A stretch of 64,000 nt of DNA from Prevotella sp. ne3005 (GTDB taxonomy: Bacteria > Bacteroidota > Bacteroidia > Bacteroidales > Bacteroidaceae), in contig NZ_FOCK01000001.1 of NCBI RefSeq assembly GCF_900110085.1, positions 558,001 to 622,000 of the forward strand. Direction: 5' to 3'. How positions within the stretch are numbered: the stretch's first letter is position 1; each line of letters opens with the position of its first letter. This document shows, piece by piece, positions 60,988 through 64,000 of this stretch. Both the position numbers and the translations under genes were made by a program. The notes beneath the pieces were generated by a model. The model saw only the letters and a program-made list of their open reading frames with translations. It was not told where the DNA came from and did not search any database.

Positions 60988-63048
60988 ATGTTTGCACTTA
61001 ACTTATTGCTTTCGACACTTTTTGCCCTGCCTCTGGCAGAGGAAGACACCATCCGGACGGAACGTCTGGACGAGGTGGTTGTGACTTCCAACTCTGCCCG
61101 CCAGCGTGTGCAACAGGTACAGACAGGTGCCGAACAGCTGCAGTTGAAGGAACTGACTGCCTCGCCACAGCTTTTCGGCGAGCGCGACATCATGCGTTCC
61201 ATCCAGCTGTTACCCGGTGTCAAGGCTGAGAGCGATGCCTCCAGTGGTTTCCAGGTGAGAGGTGGTACGGCGGCACAAAACCTGATACTCTACGATCTCT
61301 CACCCGTCTATAACGCCAGTCACCTGGGCGGACTCTTCTCTGCTTTCAACGACGATGCTCTGGCTGCAGCCACCTTATATAAAGGAATGCTACCTGCCCA
61401 GTATGGCGACGCCTCATCGGCTGTGCTCGACATCACAGGACGCACAGGCAATAAACAGCACCTACATGGTGGTCTGAACATCGGACTGTTGGCCACGAAG
61501 GCCACCTTTGAGACACCCATCGTGAAGGATAAGGCTGCACTGCTCCTGACAGCACGCCGTAGTTACATGGACCTGTTTTTGAACTTCTCTGATGAGTTTA
61601 AGGGCAACAAACTCTATTTCTACGATGTAAACGTGAAGGCCGACTGGATTATTAACCGTCGTAACCAACTGTTTCTCAGTTTCTTTACAGGAAACGACCG
61701 TACGGTCATTAAGGAACTGGCCGATATTGGTTGGCAGAACCTCTCTGCCAGTCTGAAGTGGCTTCACCATTTCAACAACGACGGCAACTATTCACAGGCC
61801 ACAGCCTACTACAGCGGTTATGACACAGACAACGGCATCGACATTCTCGACCTCAACGCCTGGTTCTCAGGCCATATCCGTCATACAGGCTTCCGCGAGG
61901 ACCTGCACCTCTCGTTGGGCACTTGGCAGATGGATGCTGGTGTGCAGACAGCCCTGCTGAACGTGAAATCGGCCGAGTGGGAACATATCAGCATCCATGA
62001 GAAAGAACAACGCCGGGCTTGGGAGAATGCAGTCTGGGTCAATATGAGCCTCCCCTTGACCAAGCAGATCAATGTGTCGGCAGGTCTGCGCCTCAACTTG
62101 TTCTCTCCCTTAGGCGGTTCCCTCTACTACGACATCGAGCCCGACGGTTCCATAGGTTGGTACTACAACTATGGTAACAACGAGATTGTGAAGACCCATA
62201 CAACGTTGGAGCCACGCCTCTCGCTGAACTGGCAGACCACCGAGCTGACTAGCATTAAACTGGGCTATACCCGTACATCGCAGAATGTCCATGCCCTCCG
62301 CAATCAAAGCACCTCCACCCCCTTCGACCGCTACACTATGAGCAGTAACATCATCAAGCCCGAGGTGGCCGATCAGGTGAGTGCAGGTTTCTATATGATG
62401 ACCCCTTTACAGACCTATGACTTCTCTGTAGAAGCCTATTACCGTCTCATCGACAACGTAATCGACTATCGCGACGGCAAGACTTTCAGCAGTGAGATTG
62501 AGATTGAACGCCTCGTATTGCCCGGCAAGGGGAAAGGCTACGGAGTGGAACTGAGCGCCCACAAGAACAACGGACGGCTGACGGGTTGGGCCAGCTATAC
62601 CCTCTCATGGTCGAAGACGAAGATCGAGGGTGTGAACGGAGGCCGCTGGTACGATGCCAACAACGACCGTCGCCACGATGTTAATATTGTGGCCATGTAT
62701 AAACTCAACAAGCGGTGGATGTTCAGTGCCTCTTGGATCTTTAACAGTGGCCAGGCATTTACAGCCCCCAGTGCAAAATACCAGCTAGAAGACAACTGGA
62801 TCTACTACTACACTGAGCGCAATGGCTATCGTGCTCCCGACTATCACCACCTTGACGTGAGCGCCGTCTGGAGTCAACAATACAAGAAGCACTCTACTGA
62901 GTGGGTCTTCAGTATCTACAACATCTATAACCGTTATAACCCCTATCTCATCAACTTCGAGGACGGCGAGAACGGTGCCGGCACAAAGGCCACGCAGTAC
63001 AGTCTTTTCGGCATCCTGCCGAGCGTATCGTTTAACATCAAATTCTGA
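60988..63048 (+). CDS. TonB-dependent receptor
   Basis: Outer-membrane receptor of 686 aa. A short signal peptide (MFALNLLLSTLFALPLA) is followed directly by LDEVVVTSNSARQRVQQVQTG (TonB-box-like segment) and the plug: LLPGVKAESDASSGFQVRGGTAAQNLILYDLSPVYNASH, then AQYGDASSAVLDITGR. A beta barrel fills the rest and ends SVSFNIKF (C-terminal Phe). It lacks the N-terminal carboxypeptidase-like domain that usually precedes this subgroup. The next gene, 4 bases downstream, is a DUF4249 lipoprotein. This receptor/DUF4249 pair is common in Bacteroidetes, but its substrate is unknown. The ATG lies 5 bases after the promoter box. Confidence 0.93.
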   Translation: MFALNLLLSTLFALPLAEEDTIRTERLDEVVVTSNSARQRVQQVQTGAEQLQLKELTASPQLFGERDIMRSIQLLPGVKAESDASSGFQVRGGTAAQNLILYDLSPVYNASHLGGLFSAFNDDALAAATLYKGMLPAQYGDASSAVLDITGRTGNKQHLHGGLNIGLLATKATFETPIVKDKAALLLTARRSYMDLFLNFSDEFKGNKLYFYDVNVKADWIINRRNQLFLSFFTGNDRTVIKELADIGWQNLSASLKWLHHFNNDGNYSQATAYYSGYDTDNGIDILDLNAWFSGHIRHTGFREDLHLSLGTWQMDAGVQTALLNVKSAEWEHISIHEKEQRRAWENAVWVNMSLPLTKQINVSAGLRLNLFSPLGGSLYYDIEPDGSIGWYYNYGNNEIVKTHTTLEPRLSLNWQTTELTSIKLGYTRTSQNVHALRNQSTSTPFDRYTMSSNIIKPEVADQVSAGFYMMTPLQTYDFSVEAYYRLIDNVIDYRDGKTFSSEIEIERLVLPGKGKGYGVELSAHKNNGRLTGWASYTLSWSKTKIEGVNGGRWYDANNDRRHDVNIVAMYKLNKRWMFSASWIFNSGQAFTAPSAKYQLEDNWIYYYTERNGYRAPDYHHLDVSAVWSQQYKKHSTEWVFSIYNIYNRYNPYLINFEDGENGAGTKATQYSLFGILPSVSFNIKF

Positions 63049-63052
63049 AACG

Positions 63053-63862
63053 ATGAAGAAACACCTCCTATACCTTATATATTTAACGAGTGGCCTCATC
63101 CTTACCGCTTGTGAGAAGGAGATTGACATCGACTACCACGATGCCGACATGAGATATGTGGTCGAGGCTTTCGTCTCTAACACGGGGACTACCGTTCGCA
63201 TCAGTAACACCAAGCCCATGGATGACAATACCACCAGCAGCAACATCAACAATGCGACGGTGATACTCACGACCGACGACGGTACCCACATGACCATCCC
63301 CTACAGCAACAACGGCTTTTATACCTCTGGTTTCAAAGGTATTCCAGGAACTACTTATCACCTTGACATCGACCTCGACGGCTATCACTTCACCTCGTCA
63401 TCCACCATGCAGCGCATGCCCATGATGAACGAGTTCCGCATTGTCAGGAAGAAAATGTTGTCCAACGATTACATCTTCGGCGACATCCGCCTACAGGATA
63501 TCCCCAACGAAAACAACTACTATTTCGTGCATATCTACCGCAACGGCTTAGGCTACCGTTGGGCTGCCTTGAAGGACGAGTCCAACCCCAACAAGGAACT
63601 ACAGCAGCTGTTCGGCTTCTTCCGTGAGGGCAGCAACGAAGATGGAGTGCTCCACGAGGGCGACAGGCTAAAGATCGTCATCCGCGCCATCGACAGGGGT
63701 GCCTACGATTTTCTCAAATCCATGGGGACCATGGACCAGACGAGCACGAATCCTATCGACAACTTCACAGGAGGCTGTCTCGGTTATTTCTCTGCCCATA
63801 GCGAACTTATCTATGAGCTGGTCTATTCCAGTTATTTGATTGTCAACGACGATGAAGACTGA
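63053..63862 (+). CDS. DUF4249 lipoprotein partner of the TonB receptor
   Basis: Lipoprotein of 269 aa (MKKHLLYLIYLTSGLILTAC, Cys 20). The DUF4249 pattern is EKEIDIDYHDADMRYVVEAFVSNTGTTVRISNTKPM, then NATVILTTDD, FKGIPGTTYHLDIDLDG, and late NPIDNFTGGCLGYFSAHS. The start at 63053 follows the receptor stop by 4 bases. The longer in-frame start lies within the receptor gene and is rejected. It probably sits on the outer membrane with the receptor. The final 31 bases overlap the end of the convergent partial gene. Confidence 0.9.
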   Translation: MKKHLLYLIYLTSGLILTACEKEIDIDYHDADMRYVVEAFVSNTGTTVRISNTKPMDDNTTSSNINNATVILTTDDGTHMTIPYSNNGFYTSGFKGIPGTTYHLDIDLDGYHFTSSSTMQRMPMMNEFRIVRKKMLSNDYIFGDIRLQDIPNENNYYFVHIYRNGLGYRWAALKDESNPNKELQQLFGFFREGSNEDGVLHEGDRLKIVIRAIDRGAYDFLKSMGTMDQTSTNPIDNFTGGCLGYFSAHSELIYELVYSSYLIVNDDED

Positions 63863-64000
63863 CCTTTGCGGATGACAAAGGCCACCGTCACGTGGTGTGT
63901 TTCATCCTCATACTTCAGCCAGATGGTCTCTTCAGTAAACGATACCACCTGAGCCAAGATTTTCCGGTCTACACCCTCGGAATCGGTGTATTCCAGTTTC
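63832..64000 (-). CDS. C-terminal part of an unknown minus-strand gene, cut by window edge
   Basis: An open minus-strand frame of 56 codons enters from the window end and stops at TAA (63834-63832). It reads KLEYTDSEGVDRKILAQVVS and continues with FTEETIWLKYEDETHHVTV. The composition looks like real coding sequence with alternating beta strands. No family is recognisable from this fragment. Confidence 0.55.
   Translation of the reverse strand, partial: KLEYTDSEGVDRKILAQVVSFTEETIWLKYEDETHHVTVAFVIRKGQSSSSLTIK

Overview
The window looks like a Bacteroidales chromosome, most likely Prevotella or a close relative (inference). Almost every intergenic start region carries the Bacteroidetes promoter -7 box TAnnTTTG, often with TTTG about 19-20 bases upstream. 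Exported proteins include a TonB-dependent receptor paired with a DUF4249 lipoprotein, a FimB/Mfa2-like lipoprotein and GH35/GH67 polysaccharide enzymes. Shine-Dalgarno signals are weak. Most of the window is ordinary core genome. The accessory part is roughly 38.2-44 kb.

Layout. 1-3.7 kb: a truncated GH35 beta-galactosidase diverges from a GH67 alpha-glucuronidase (hemicellulose side-chain removal). 3.7-4.3 kb: a non-coding, repeat-rich cassette. 4.3-7 kb: frr-rsgA-mnmA on the minus strand (ribosome recycling, 30S maturation, tRNA thiolation). 7.1-17.9 kb: an operon of four large membrane histidine kinases and an AraC regulator. The kinases look like a duplicated two-gene module (A-B-A'-B'), and the first has lost both its phospho-accepting His and its N-box Asn. 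17.9-19.2 kb: NhaD antiporter. 19.4-26 kb: deoxy-sugar catabolism (RhaB-like kinase, an AraA/FucI-type isomerase, an MFS permease, then an exported lipoprotein and a convergent RhaD aldolase). 26.1-29.1 kb: a conserved unknown protein, a spermidine-pathway carboxy(nor)spermidine dehydrogenase and recA. 29.1-37.3 kb: an exported unknown, dnaK with a sigma-54-type promoter, gltS with an outer-membrane barrel, and a PAP2-type lipoprotein.

37.3-44 kb: a DacA-type lipoprotein and a VapE/BT4734-like primase-helicase-type protein. Upstream of the latter lies a mirror-symmetric array of GCCTACAT boxes. HigBA, an AT-rich lipoprotein and a HepT/MntA (HEPN/nucleotidyltransferase) pair follow. 44-49.6 kb: a Memo-AMMECR1 fusion with its radical-SAM partner, glycerate kinase, a MATE exporter and a secreted cyclophilin. 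49.6-51.1 kb: a candidate minus-strand small RNA, ksgA, and a 30-codon gene with its own promoter and terminator. 51.2-56.8 kb: a flippase-like membrane protein, PepD, CorA and a DUF349 protein. The corA leader encodes two tiny overlapping ORFs and can form mutually exclusive hairpins. 56.8-60.4 kb: tRNA-Gln, rsfS, ftsH, cdsA. 60.4-64 kb: a small lipoprotein, a TonB-dependent receptor with its DUF4249 partner, and a truncated minus-strand gene.

The most unusual items are the corA leader, the symmetric array beside the VapE-like gene, the duplicated kinase operon with a predicted pseudokinase, the unlisted 30-codon gene, and dispersed repeats inserted in frame inside aguA and rsgA.
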